Source of the DNA: Neospora caninum Liverpool
Lineage: Eukaryota; Apicomplexa; Conoidasida; Eucoccidiorida; Sarcocystidae
Assembly: GCF_000208865.1 (NCBI RefSeq)
Contig: NC_018396.1
Location: 1,426,001 to 1,490,000 of the forward strand
Direction of reading: 5' to 3'
Length of the DNA stretch: 64,000 bases
The notes below the pieces were generated by a model, which was not told the DNA's origin, searched no databases, and saw only the letters and a program-made list of their open reading frames with translations. Positions 1 through 11,500 of this stretch are shown piece by piece (position 1 is the stretch's first letter; each line of letters opens with the position of its first letter). The position numbers and the translations under genes were made by a program.

Positions 1-1782
1 GCGGCGAGGACGAGGCGGGCGCCATCCGACTACAGCAGGTACGCTGGGTGCTGAGGAACAACACTCTGACGAGAGTGCCTCCGAACTGGAAACACGAGCA
101 CATCTCGCTTCCGTTGTACCCGCGTGTGGCCCGACGGAGGCGAGAGGCTCACCTCGTCACAGACGCACGCCACCGAGTCCTTGTGATCACTGCCATCAGT
201 TTTCTCGAGGCGACTCGGGGAGTCGTGTGACGAGGCGAGGGGTGGCGAACTGCTCGTCCTTCCCTCATTTGTACTTGGGTCTCTCGCCTGTGCTGTGCCT
301 GGTTTTCACGTTGATTCCAGAACTTACCTCCGCGGTCGCTAATCGCTTCCTGGTGAGACGCGCTCGGAGGTCTCAGAGCCAATGACCGGCTTGGGTCTCT
401 GCTGAAGCGTTTCTCGCACGACACACTCTCTGTATAGACGGAGGCATACTCCAGCCCATACCCCTATCTGTGTACATGTATACGTACGTACATGCATGCA
501 CATGGATGCGTGTCGCGCTGTGCATCGTTTACCGTTCTCCTTGTTAGGCCTGAGAGTGTATCATACCCAAAGTGGCTCACGGCTCCTATCAACATATATA
601 TATATATATATATATATATGCATATGTATGGATATACAGATATAGGTACATAAATGCACGGATGGATGTTGCAGTGTGAAGGCGTAGTATTAGCCGCGTA
701 GGTCAGTCGACGTTTGCGCGGCGGACGAGTGATGGTATATGCCTGTGCTCTCGTCAATGCGTACTTTAGCATGTGACGGTGCCCACGGGAGCACGTGAAC
801 CTGCTGCTGAGACATGGATCGACTGCGAACAGACTAGATCACTGTAGGAGCATATCTCCGTCTACCAGTCGACCTCTGATCACTTTGACACACATATTGG
901 TCTCCACTGAACTCTCAGAATTTTGTCTTTGTTTGCCATCTGTTTCATTCCGTGCAGGTTTGCACGAGGCTCTCACAGGGTTGCCAAACCGTGCTTCTTC
1001 TCCCCCCCAAAGGCGACCTGGCGCCGCACGCAGTCCGATGCGCCTACTGCAGTTTTCAGGTAGGCGCCGACTCCGTACCCGATGTCGTGTGTGTCGCTAG
1101 GGCCGCAAACGGTTGTCAAGAGCACGCAGTGCGTTTCGGCAGAAGGTCGACCGCCCCAAAGACTCAGACAATGCCGGTGCTGTGCACTTCCGTTTTGTCT
1201 ACGGGGACATTCATCCGGCAGTCGAGCGGCGCTGTGTCCCCCTCGTGGGCGACCTGCGCGGTGACACAGGCTCGCCAAGCCTACGCTGAAACGTGGAGGC
1301 GTTCAGCTGGTGTCATCGCGGGAACCTTGCAACGGTACCATATGGGCTCGCGGAGGCGATTGAAGGCATCGCCGCCAGGCTTGCGGATGTTCAGTGTCGC
1401 GGAGATCCCCCTTCCCCCAGAATCGCCGACAGATGCGAACACATGACTCGCATAGAAGGGTGAAGGGCGTAGCCGTATGTAGCTACATCTGCTTCGGCTT
1501 AAATGGAGTTGCATGGGGATTCAAGCACTAAAGTACGAAGAGGTGCGCGCGGTGGCAGGTGGTGCATCGTCTCTGGCGTTCGCACGCCCGTTTGTCCTTT
1601 TTGGTTTCCTACTTGCCCTCGTTTCCCTTCTTCAAACCTCCCCTCAGGCCCTAAGTGTCACGAACACGCACACAAAAAAGACGCACCAGTTGTGTCCTCA
1701 GTGTTTCCGGAACCCCCCGGTAGGTCCCGGAGGGAGAGCTGAAGGATACGAGCTACGAGTGTCGGCTAAACCGACGCTGTAG
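1..1782 (+). CDS. 3' exons of a protein with an LSD1-like zinc segment (5'-truncated)
   Basis: The gene enters from the left edge. Exons read as 1-38 (donor GT at 39), 958-1059 and 1648-1782, all joining in phase 0. The first introduced exon begins at a CAG acceptor after a pyrimidine-rich stretch and encodes a Cys-rich segment: CTRLSQGCQTVLLLPP, then VRCAYCSFQ. This spacing (Cys, a Leu-rich strand ending in a Pro/Gly turn, VRCxxC) resembles the LSD1-type zinc ribbon, although the first Cys pair is CX6C rather than CX2C. The last exon adds another CX2C (LCPQCF) and ends at TAG 1780-1782. A GTAGGT donor-like site at about 1717 could instead lead to further exons. The body of the protein lies outside the window, so overall function is unknown. 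The splice reading is reasonable; the family assignment is tentative. Confidence 0.45.
594..619. repeat. (TA)n microsatellite
   Basis: An uninterrupted TA dinucleotide run lies inside the proposed intron 39-957 of the left-edge gene. It is probably length-polymorphic between strains. Confidence 0.9.
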
Positions 1783-4700
1783 GTGTAGGACTAATTCAAT
1801 TATTTCTCAGGTCCAATCCTCTCCCGGTGTGCCGCATGGCGGAGCGATGCACAGCGGCCCCTAGAGAGGACCGCGACATTGCCCAGGAGAGACGATCGAA
1901 GCCGTCTAGAAACTTGCATGTGAGGGCGGGAAAACAGGCCTCCAAGCGGTAGCGCGTGCGAAAGATTAACACCTACAGCTGTTGATACGACGCGCCCATG
2001 CCCCCGATACGCGTTTCGACGTCTGTGTGTGTATCATCTACTCAGTCCGAGGAAGCGAGTCACCTTCAGGGCGAGGCTACACTGCGGTGCTTTGCCTGCA
2101 GGCATTCCGTAGGTTATATCCTGGTTTCCTCCGATAGGCAAGGAGACGGGTTTGTCTATGCTGTTGTTAGGCTTAGTGGTTTCGTTTATCTTCCGCTTGC
2201 CGTCGTACTTGGGCCCGCTCATTTCCTGCAGTTCCAAAAACTCTACCTCACACGTTTGTCCGCGTGTTTGCGTTGGTGCGTGGAAGGCGGCAGACATAAT
2301 TCTCCTCTTTCAACTCCTGCATTTCGTAATTGTGGCAGTTCCAATGAACCCCCTATGCATGTTGTTTCTTATGCAGACATGCTCCCTGGCCCACCGATCG
2401 CGCGACTCGTGAATTGAGTGCGTTTTCTGCAAAGGACAATGAGCACGGATCCGTGGGCAGCCGTCGCGAGATGCATGCCCGTTTCCTCCCTCTCGGGTTT
2501 GACCCATGTATCGGAGTCTTTTTGCGGAATGTTTTTTTCGGGTAGAAGCGTTATTCCAAAAGGTTCGTGACGACCTTTGCTTTTCTGACCAGCATCAATG
2601 TGTCGACAGGTGGCCGGGAAGGTATGTGGAATCTCAAGACAAAACGCAGCATAGGTGCCTTTTTTCCAATTTTGGTGACTTCTTCACGCGCCACGCTGCT
2701 TGGCGCGCCCGAACACCGCAATAAATCGAGGAGAGAGGGGAAATGCACAAATTTCTTTCATCTGTCTCCGGGTTCAGCAGGTTTGTTGTGCACACTACCC
2801 AAATGCCAGTCAGGCCACAGCGTAAAATTCTCAATTCGGTATTAAACGAAGCGAGGAGCTGCTTGGAGTGTTTCGCAGAGCCTTCCAAGCACGTGTGGAC
2901 ACAAGGGATACACCTCCAAGAACGCCAATATACGGAATGTCTCGGTGTTTCGGACGGAGCGGGACTATTGCTGGACCTCTGCCGGCAGTTTGTGCGAAAT
3001 CTGGATATCGATGGACAAAAAACCGAAAGCGGTTACTTCATTAAAACTGGCATAGCGAGGCCACCACCTGCTTTGTGTCACCATGTCAAAGGGTCCATCA
3101 GCTCCTTTGTTCGTAGACCACCTGCAGATCGAACATCGTAGGCGCAGTTCGTCTCTACAGAGCTCCGTGGTCTTCCCTCTCTGCGTTCCTCCCCTGAGAC
3201 TTCCTTCCACATTAATCTCTACAGAACTCATGGCCCTCTCCTCCTTCAGACGTCTCTGTACAGAGAGCGCATTCCATCTTCTGTCGCTCACAGCATCTCA
3301 GCCGTTAACCGCCTGGCGGGTACGCGTCCACCGGTTTACTCGAGATTATGCTGTGGAATCCCCAGTTGAAACACATCCAAAGTAGGCTTGAAAGGCAGGC
3401 GTAGTGTAAACCACGCAAACACAATGAGCGTGAAGAAGTAGTGATGATTCATCGGCTGACGGCTCTCTCTAGGCGCGCAAGTCTCTCACACACTGGCGAC
3501 AGCATGCACGACAGTGACCGGCTTGCAGCGATTTCCTGAGGAAAACACGGCAAAACGGCGTCTGCTGTTTTTTGCGTGCGACCGCCCCGGTCTTTCTCCT
3601 TGCTTCCTCCTTCTTTCGGTCACTGGACCCCCTAAGCGGTCTTTTCTGCCTTTTGTTGTCGCTTTTCGTGAGGTTCTGCTGACTGGATTTGGTGGACGGT
3701 TCCCCCTCATTCGTTCCGCCGAGCTGCGTGCCACGCGTTCGTTTGTCCTACAGCCGGAGGTTAGAGGCCTAACTGGGGGGTGGGCGGACGGTTCCGCGCT
3801 TCTTCTCGGCCACAACGAATCTCGTATTGGTTGAGACTTGCTGCAAATAAATATCGAACCCCAACACGCGTGAGAACGCTTCGGAAGAAATCCGCCTCAA
3901 AACGTTACACACCGCGTCCTGGCTGACGCACCGCCACTGGGGATGGGTCCGTTGGCCTTCCCAGCCGCTGAATCGGTCGATTAGCTCGAAGAAGCTTGGC
4001 ATCGATGTTTGCACTTGCCCACCGTTGCCTCTGCGGCAGCGGGGCGTGTGTGGCGAGTTTGTCTTTTTCTGATCCGGACGCTTTAGAGCGCGCTTTCTAT
4101 GGCAGCGGGTTTATTTCTCAAGCCTTTACCAGAATGCACGACTGAGCCATTTTCTTGCCGCCCTTATCAAGGCAGTGTCCCTACTCACCCCCGGAGGACG
4201 ACGCGCCTGCTTCCCTTTTTGTCAAAAGGCGGTACGAACAATAGTGTCACACCCTGAATCGGCGCTGTCGCTCCGAGCGCCGTCACCCTCTCGTCGTTTT
4301 TGCGAGAGACTCTTCCGCGTCAAGGACGGCCCGGAAGTCCGTTGCCGTCGGTGACCACGTTTCTCTTTCTGCGTAGCCGTCTTGCCGAAAAGTGAATAAA
4401 CTCCCTAGCCGTTCATGCGCAAAGGGTGAGAGGAGAACTGCGAGTCCGTGTGTGCGGGCGTCTCTTCTACTTTTCCTCCATCACCTCTCGAGTGGGTAAC
4501 GTGGATGACGCTAGTAGGACACGCGACACACACCGATTTTGGCGGTGGAGCGCGACGCAGGAACGAAATCGTCTTCTAATTTTATTTAACCGTCTGCTGT
4601 GTTAATCAATGAAGTTTTGTCTTTTCTGCGCTCTTGTGAGTGAGATGTGACTCTAACGGGTTCCCTGCACTGCAAGGTTCGCGGCAACGCAGGTTACAAG

Positions 4701-5544
4701 GTTCTGTTCACACCCGTCTCAGGTTCGCAGAGGGGCAGTCTTAGCAGGCCTCTCTCTTCTCTCTAAAATGTAGACACGAGGCAAAACTTGATTTCGCCGC
4801 CGCGAGCTTAGGTAGCCGTCACAAACGAACCCAAGGTTCCTCCGGCCTACTGCGTTTAGGGGCCGTCGCGGCGGGTATCTCTCCCTGTGTGGCCGCCGTT
4901 GTTACCGGCGCGTACCGGGCAAACCAGGCGGAGGACACACGAAATATCGGAGAGGCGTTGCCCTTATTCGATAGAGCGGAGGAATGGAGAGCACCACGAC
5001 GAGGGTAGAGCCACCGGAGTCAAGGTTTGTGGTTCAGCTAAGGCCGGGGGCCGCCGTTCGATGGCAGCGCAAGACGTCCGTCTGCCGTGTCTTCCGCTGG
5101 TGTGTAACAAGCACACGTCTTGGACGTCTCCGCACTGTGCCCATATTCGTCGTCTCGCCTGGTATATGGGCGCCGTTTGTGTCTCCGCTTTTATCTCCGC
5201 CCACATCGTGTTTTTCGCATCAGCCTAGTCTTTCGTTCGAGTGCTCTGGTGCCTTCTCGACGGACATGTTCACCGGTTCTACGCAGACGCGGCCAGGAAA
5301 TGTTCCAGGACTCGCGCTGCTGCGAACCTTCTCACTCCTGGTGTGGCGGCAAGGTTTTCGTCGTTCTCCGTTAAGACTGCGGCATTCGGGTGCGTAGCGG
5401 GCGCAGGCGTGGAGTTCCCTGTCGGTGCCTCTGCCCAGAGCGTTCCTAGATTTCTGAGCGCTGTGGATTTACAGTGATTCGGTCTGTGCTCGTCCCTGCC
5501 AGTCCAGAACCGTCCTGCTGTCCTAGCGAGCATTAGGTGGTAGT
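1783..5544. other. Spacer: 3' UTR of left gene and 5' flank/leader of the giant hydrolase
   Basis: No open frame here combines an ATG start, coding-like composition and splice signals. The right half becomes pyrimidine-rich, as expected for a coccidian promoter and long 5' leader, and stops occur in frame just before 5545 (TAG 5524-5526). No RNA gene was recognised. Confidence 0.5.
4459..4465 (-). promoter_or_regulatory. Candidate GAGACG-type promoter element
   Basis: The plus strand reads CGTCTCT, i.e. AGAGACG on the minus strand, matching the WGAGACG element described for Toxoplasma promoters. It lies about 1.1 kb upstream of the start at 5545, so it is only a weak candidate; a 7-mer occurs often by chance. 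Confidence 0.15.
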
Positions 5545-8500
5545 ATGTGGGAAGATCCAACACGTGTACAGCGTTCCTCTGTCCATTCCGCTGCGGGGGA
5601 AACGGCAAGCAAAGAAAGGGGGGCGGCGAGTGTTTCTTCCCAGGCGAGACCATTCGCTGATGAACAAAAATCGGGCACAGCTCGTGCTCTCTTTCCTTCG
5701 TCTGCTCTACCGAGCTCTGGAGGAAACGACGACTTCGGAGACCCGGAAGTCGCTGATACGAGGGACGTGCTGGCCTCACCTGTTTCGCGTTTTCCTGCTC
5801 ACCCTGCCAGATCGCTTTTCAGCGGCGCTTCGTCTGCGAGTGCGTCGGCTCTGGATGCGCGTCAACGAGTTTTGTCAGCGGAGCGAAGCCAGCTACATGG
5901 AATGAACTCTCCGGGCCGAAAGCGGAGCACTGGCGTGAGGCACGAATCCGAGCCGAACCCACTGGATTCCGAGCTTTCTAGCCAAAGCGGAGACTTCGAC
6001 TCAGGTCCAGCTCTGCTCCGTCATACTTCTCTGCTCGACGCCCAGAATGCAAAACCCACGTGGTCTCCGCAGGTCGCCCGAAGTGGCAGCGTCACGAGCT
6101 TCAGCAGCACCAGCGACGCGTCGTTCCCCTCAGAACTGACCCTCGCCGACGCGCGACGCTTGTCCCAGGATGCGCTGAACGACGACGGAAAGCGAGACGA
6201 GGCGGCGGGAGGTCGAGCTCGCCTTTCCTCTTCCTCGTGGGAGGTCGCCGACGTACACCCGTCTTCTACTGCCTCTGTTGCCTGCCCCGCTATGTCTTTT
6301 GAAGATGCCCGTGAACAGGCGCGGCGCGGCCAGCGGCGGGGCGAACCGGACGAAGCGACGCGTCGAGGAAGTGCTGAGAACTCCGCGCTTCCTATGCGTC
6401 CGTCACCGGTCGAGTCTGCAGAAGGGGAAGCACAGGCGTTGTCTGCAGGCGCCCTTGAAGCCGGCCTTTTGGAGAGGAAAGATGACGGAAACGGTATGCC
6501 CGCAGCGTCGACTCCGCCTCGGCAGGTGACCGCCGTGCACCGTGTCAAAATGGATGTCCCTTGGCAGCCACCGGCCGACTCGCCGTCGTCTCAGGCCGGG
6601 GGCCGATTCCCTAGCCCGACAGCCGCCCACGAGGCACACCCGCTGGAAACTTTGAAGTCTTCACGCTCAAGCACGAACGCGTTCGAATCGCTTCTCCACT
6701 CAGACACCGCCTCAACACAGGCCTCGTCTCTCACTTCGTCGTCCGCGTCTGCTGGCGCCTGGCCTGACGCGCTGTCAAAAGAGGGAAGGCCGGACACGGC
6801 GCCGAGTTCGATCACCGCTGGACAGGTGGAGAGCGACCTGAGGCAGCCTTCGTGCGGCGTCGGGCGCGGAAGTGTCGCCTCTGGGTTTCCGCTTCCGTCG
6901 CCTTCGTCTCCGTTGCCTGCTTCTTCCCCGTCACCTCCTCGGCCTGGCGTCCGTCCGTCTCCTGTGGAAGAAGCTCAGGGGGCAGGGGCGAGTCCGGTCT
7001 CGCGAACTGCCCGAGCCGAAGCCGAGAGACGGCGGCGGCTCCGGAGGCAGCAGGAGACGCGGGCGATGCTCCTCAACAGTCTCAAATTCACCACGTCTCT
7101 TCGAGCAGACCCTAGCTGTGAGTGGAGTTCGCGACTCAACGAAGAACGCGGCGTAGCCCCCATGGCGTCTTCGCAGACGCTGCAAGTTTGCGAAGGCTCA
7201 GGCGCTGCGTGCGGCGGTGAATCGCGGCCTCCGAGCTACAACGCAACACGGGGTGGTGGGAGCGCTGCGGCCGCGTTTGCCGCAGACACCCAGGGGTCAG
7301 GAGTCTCGCGGGGGAGTGGCGGAGACCAGAGTCGGACAGACGGACGCGACCGGGCTGGCGTGGGGACACTCCAGCGAAGCGCGTCGAGGCTGCCGCCGCA
7401 TCCAAAGAGCCCAGTGACAGGGTCACGCCGGCTTCCCTCAGTTCGCTTTCTTTTGCAGGCGCTCTTACGGGCGAAGCGTGCGCCCGCTGCCGGCCCTGGA
7501 GGCTCGGGACCCGCTGCAGCGACTGCGGCGGGCGACAGTCGAGCGGTACAGGGCATGTCGCCCTACCATGGATCTGCATCCTCCTGGCCCACGCCAGGGT
7601 CAGCCGGAGGCTCGGACTGCGAAAGTGAGGCGTGGGCGGCACCGACGGGCGGATGGAGCCGCCTCGGCATGCCATGGAGGCACTCGCTGGGCTCGGCGGC
7701 GCGTCAGAGCCTCGCGCACCCCGACCGCGACTCCGGCGACACCGCAGGTGAGTCGTCGCGGTTGCTCCTCGAGTTTGACGACGAAGTGGCGACTCCGGCG
7801 AGTACGTTGACAGTGAGGAAGCCCACAAACACGCCATCTTGGCAAGCGGCGCTCTGTTACAGCACAAGGCAGTATACGTCTCTCGACGTGGCGAATTTGT
7901 GTTTTTACACTAAAATGACTGCGCTCTTCGAGGCGCACTGGGCGACGATCCACCCCCTCGAGTGCGTCGTTCGGACGGCGCCTGACGAAAAGTTCCCCCT
8001 GCTGTCGTGGCGCAGAGGCCGGAGACGGTGGCATGCAGAGCGACGACGAACTGAGGAAGGTTCCGCAAACGTCCCAGCAGGGAAAGGCCAGCAAGGAAGG
8101 GGGGGACGGGACGGACTCGCGACGGAAAGAGGCAGACGAGGTTTGCAGCCACAGGAGGAAGATGAAGCGGATCCAAAAATGAGCAAAAGCGGACCCGATT
8201 TGGTTCCGTTCGTCTCACTCTCCTACATGATTCCCTGTTTCATGTTGCGTGCCTTTCGGAAGCTGCTGATCAACAGAACGCTGTTGAAGGAGATGATGGC
8301 CGAGTTCAAGTCCAGCACTCGCCGCACAGGCGAACTGCGACGCGCGTCCCTCCTTGACGAGAGCAAACCAAACGACACAGGGTTCGGTTCTCGCCCCGTG
8401 CATGCCCGAGCTGGAGCCGCCGACCCTTTGATCTCGCTGTCGGCGGCGCCGGGGGTGTCTTCACCGCGTAGGCCAGGAGACGACGGCGACTCAGGTACGA

Positions 8501-11500
8501 ATGTGCACATGGACGAGGCGGGGGACTCGACCGCGGGAACGCACGCGGCGGTATCCATCTCGGTCAGCACTGCCGAGGCCTCGCAAGCGTCCTGGTCAGC
8601 AGAGTACGAGGAAGGGAACAAGGCCAGCTTCGGGCAAGCTCAGCTACCTCGGTGCTCCACCCCGTCGGTCTCCCTCCCAACGCCCCCGAGTGGGCGTGGG
8701 TCCCCGTGCCCGTCCTCTCCATATGGTTCTCCGGTTTTCGTTGCGTCGCCTCTTCCAGCGTCTCCATCGAACCGTCTTCCAAATCCCCTGAACTTGCGTC
8801 TCCGTGGCGGGCGACTCTTCGCTCCGTCCGCCGACGTTCACTCTCCGTCGGCTCAGGTGCCGTTCAGTTCCCCTGCGGCCGCGCCGGATTGCGCGTCCTC
8901 TCCCCAGACGCACCGGCCGTCCTCCCCCTCTGTTCACTTCACCTCGGCCTCGTCTGCTCAACCACCAGTGAGCTCGACGGCGTCGTCCCCCCACCAAGTC
9001 CTCCACCTCTATCTGTGTTGCGGAGGGAAGGACATGCTCGCGCTTGACTGGCTGCCGTTCATCAGTCGCTTTCTCCACTACTCCCTTTCGGTGAAGGTCA
9101 AAAATCTCCACTCGCGCGCTGCAGACGCCGCCGCTGCGGCAGCCGCTGTCGCCGCCGCTTTCAGCGCCCGCGCCGCGACGCTCGACCGCGACGCGGCCCT
9201 GGCAGGGGCAGCCGCCGCCGCAGCTGCCGCCGCGACTGCAGCCGACGAGGAGATCGACCGCAGCAGCAGCGAGAGTGACGCCTTGTCGAGGACGGAGACC
9301 GACAGTGAGGGAGCGGCGGAGGCGGCGCAAGCGGCGGAAACTGGCGACTCGCGAAACGATGCCATGTGCGGCCTCGAGGCCGCACGTGCCGCCCCAGAGA
9401 AGGCTCGCAATCTACCAGCTGATGGAGAGCGACCCGCGGTGGCCGGAGCGGGAGCACGCACGAGTCGGAGCGACGAGACGCAGGGCGGCGAACGGGACGA
9501 CGGCAGGGGGCCGCCCGCGCTGCCTGAAAAACACCGAAGGCACTCGGTTTTCGCCCCTGCGGCTGCCGCCGCTGCAGCCGCCGAGAAACGGTGGAGGTCG
9601 CTTCTCGTGGCGGGCGAGGCAACCCCGTGGGGGGACTCTGAGAGGCGCCGCCGGAGCCTCTTGGCGCCGTTCGACGCGCAACAGACGACTGGCGGGAGGT
9701 TACCGGGTCGAACCGCAAGCGTGCCTTGTTTGGCGGGTACAGAGAGGATGCGGACCGGCCAGCGAGAAGACACAAGACCAGTGTACGCACCACACAGACG
9801 AAGGGCCAGCCAGTGCACCGCTGAGGAGTTTGCTGGACTCGCGGCTGCAGCAGTGCGAAGTATCCAGGAAAAGGAGGCGGAAACCAGTGCGCGGGAGAAT
9901 GGTTTCGAGAGCCGACTGCTCAGTCACTCTTCGTTCCCAGCCGCGAGGCACCCGGTCGCAATTCAAGGCGGACAGGCCGGAGAAGGTGTCGCTCCTGTGC
10001 GACGCCGCGGTCCGACGCCCTCGTCTTTCCCTTCGTCGTCTCCGCATCAGGAACCGCCTACGAGCAGAGTGGCCAATGAAGATGAAGGAAAGCCAGGGGT
10101 TGCTAGGTTCGTTCCCGGCGGACCGCCCCAGGGTCATCTGAGCCCGCCGCGCCTGGCCTCCAGTGGAGAGAGGAAGGGAGAACAGGCCCCTCGACACGCC
10201 GCGAAGGCCCCGGGTCCCGGCGTCGCCGGATCCTGTCCGGCGCCGCGGGAACCTCCGTCGCCGTCCTCGCTGCCTCGGTCGTCTTCCAGCTCCTCTCGCA
10301 ATCGCCATTTTTTCTGGTCGTGCCCGTCAGCCCCCGCGAGTTCCGCGGCGCCTCCCGTTTCGTCCCGGTCGGGTGGCCACCCAGCGCCCTCCCTCGTTCC
10401 CTCTCTGCCGTGGTGGACCATAAAAGAGGTCGAGGTTCCCATTCTCATTTACATGAACGCAGCCTTTGTCTTAATCGACTATCCGGGCTACGGCGGCAGC
10501 ACAGGATCACCTACGCCGGCGGGCTGCGTGGCCGCCGCGTTGCGCAGTCTGAATGTCGCCATCTTCCACCTCAAGAAGCAGCGCGGGGAAGACGTGAAGA
10601 TCCAGATCTCGGTGCTCGGCTACTCGCTGGGGTGTGCGGTTGCCTTGCGGACCGCACAGGTCATTTGCCGGCAACTGCTGCGGCGCGACGAGGACGCGCG
10701 GCGGCGGGAACGGCGCGCGCGGAGAGCGGGGAAGGAACGCCGCAAATGCCACAGCGGCGAGACAGACAAGCGCGCGGACGTGGCCGACGCGGAACCCGAA
10801 GGAAAGGGAAACCAGGCGCCGACACATGGTGCAGCCGGAGAGCAGGGAGAAATCCCCGAGACCGGAGCCAAGTGTGGGAGGGGATGTGAGAGGTCTGCAT
10901 CCAAGCAGAGAGCGGCGCAGTTGGGTAGGCGCCCCGCGCAGGACGATGCACAAGTGCCAGTGTGCTCGCCACTCTTCGCAGGTCACAGAAGGGAAGCGAC
11001 AGCTGGACCGATACAACACGAGCTCCCCGTGGATCACACGGCTGCACATCCGGCTACGCTTGCGAGCACCTCCCTTCTTCGGCAGGCGCCGGTGCCGGTC
11101 GAAACTCGGTCGTGTCCTTCAACCTCCGCGCCGTCGCCTCCTTCGTCTGCCGGTGTCTCCACTTCCACGGGTTTGCTCTTCGCGGGCCCCACACCCTTGT
11201 CCACCGCGGGGGCGGGGGCTTCCTGCTCCCGCGGAACGGCCCTGGCTCAAGAGGTTGAAGGTGCGCGTTGTCCCGTGGGCGGGGCGTCTTTGGGCTTTGT
11301 GGGGTTGCCGCGCCAAGGGGACGAGGACGCTCCACCTCAGCCACTTGTTGGGCCTTCGTCGAGGTCTGTCTCCCCGCTCGGGGCCAGCTCGACGCCCTCG
11401 GCCAATCGGTCTCGTCTCGAAGCAGGTCCGAGGGCGGATGCAGCAGAAAGGGGAGCAAGCGCGGGCGGCGGACGCGTGGAAGCTGCAGGAAGTAAAGGCG

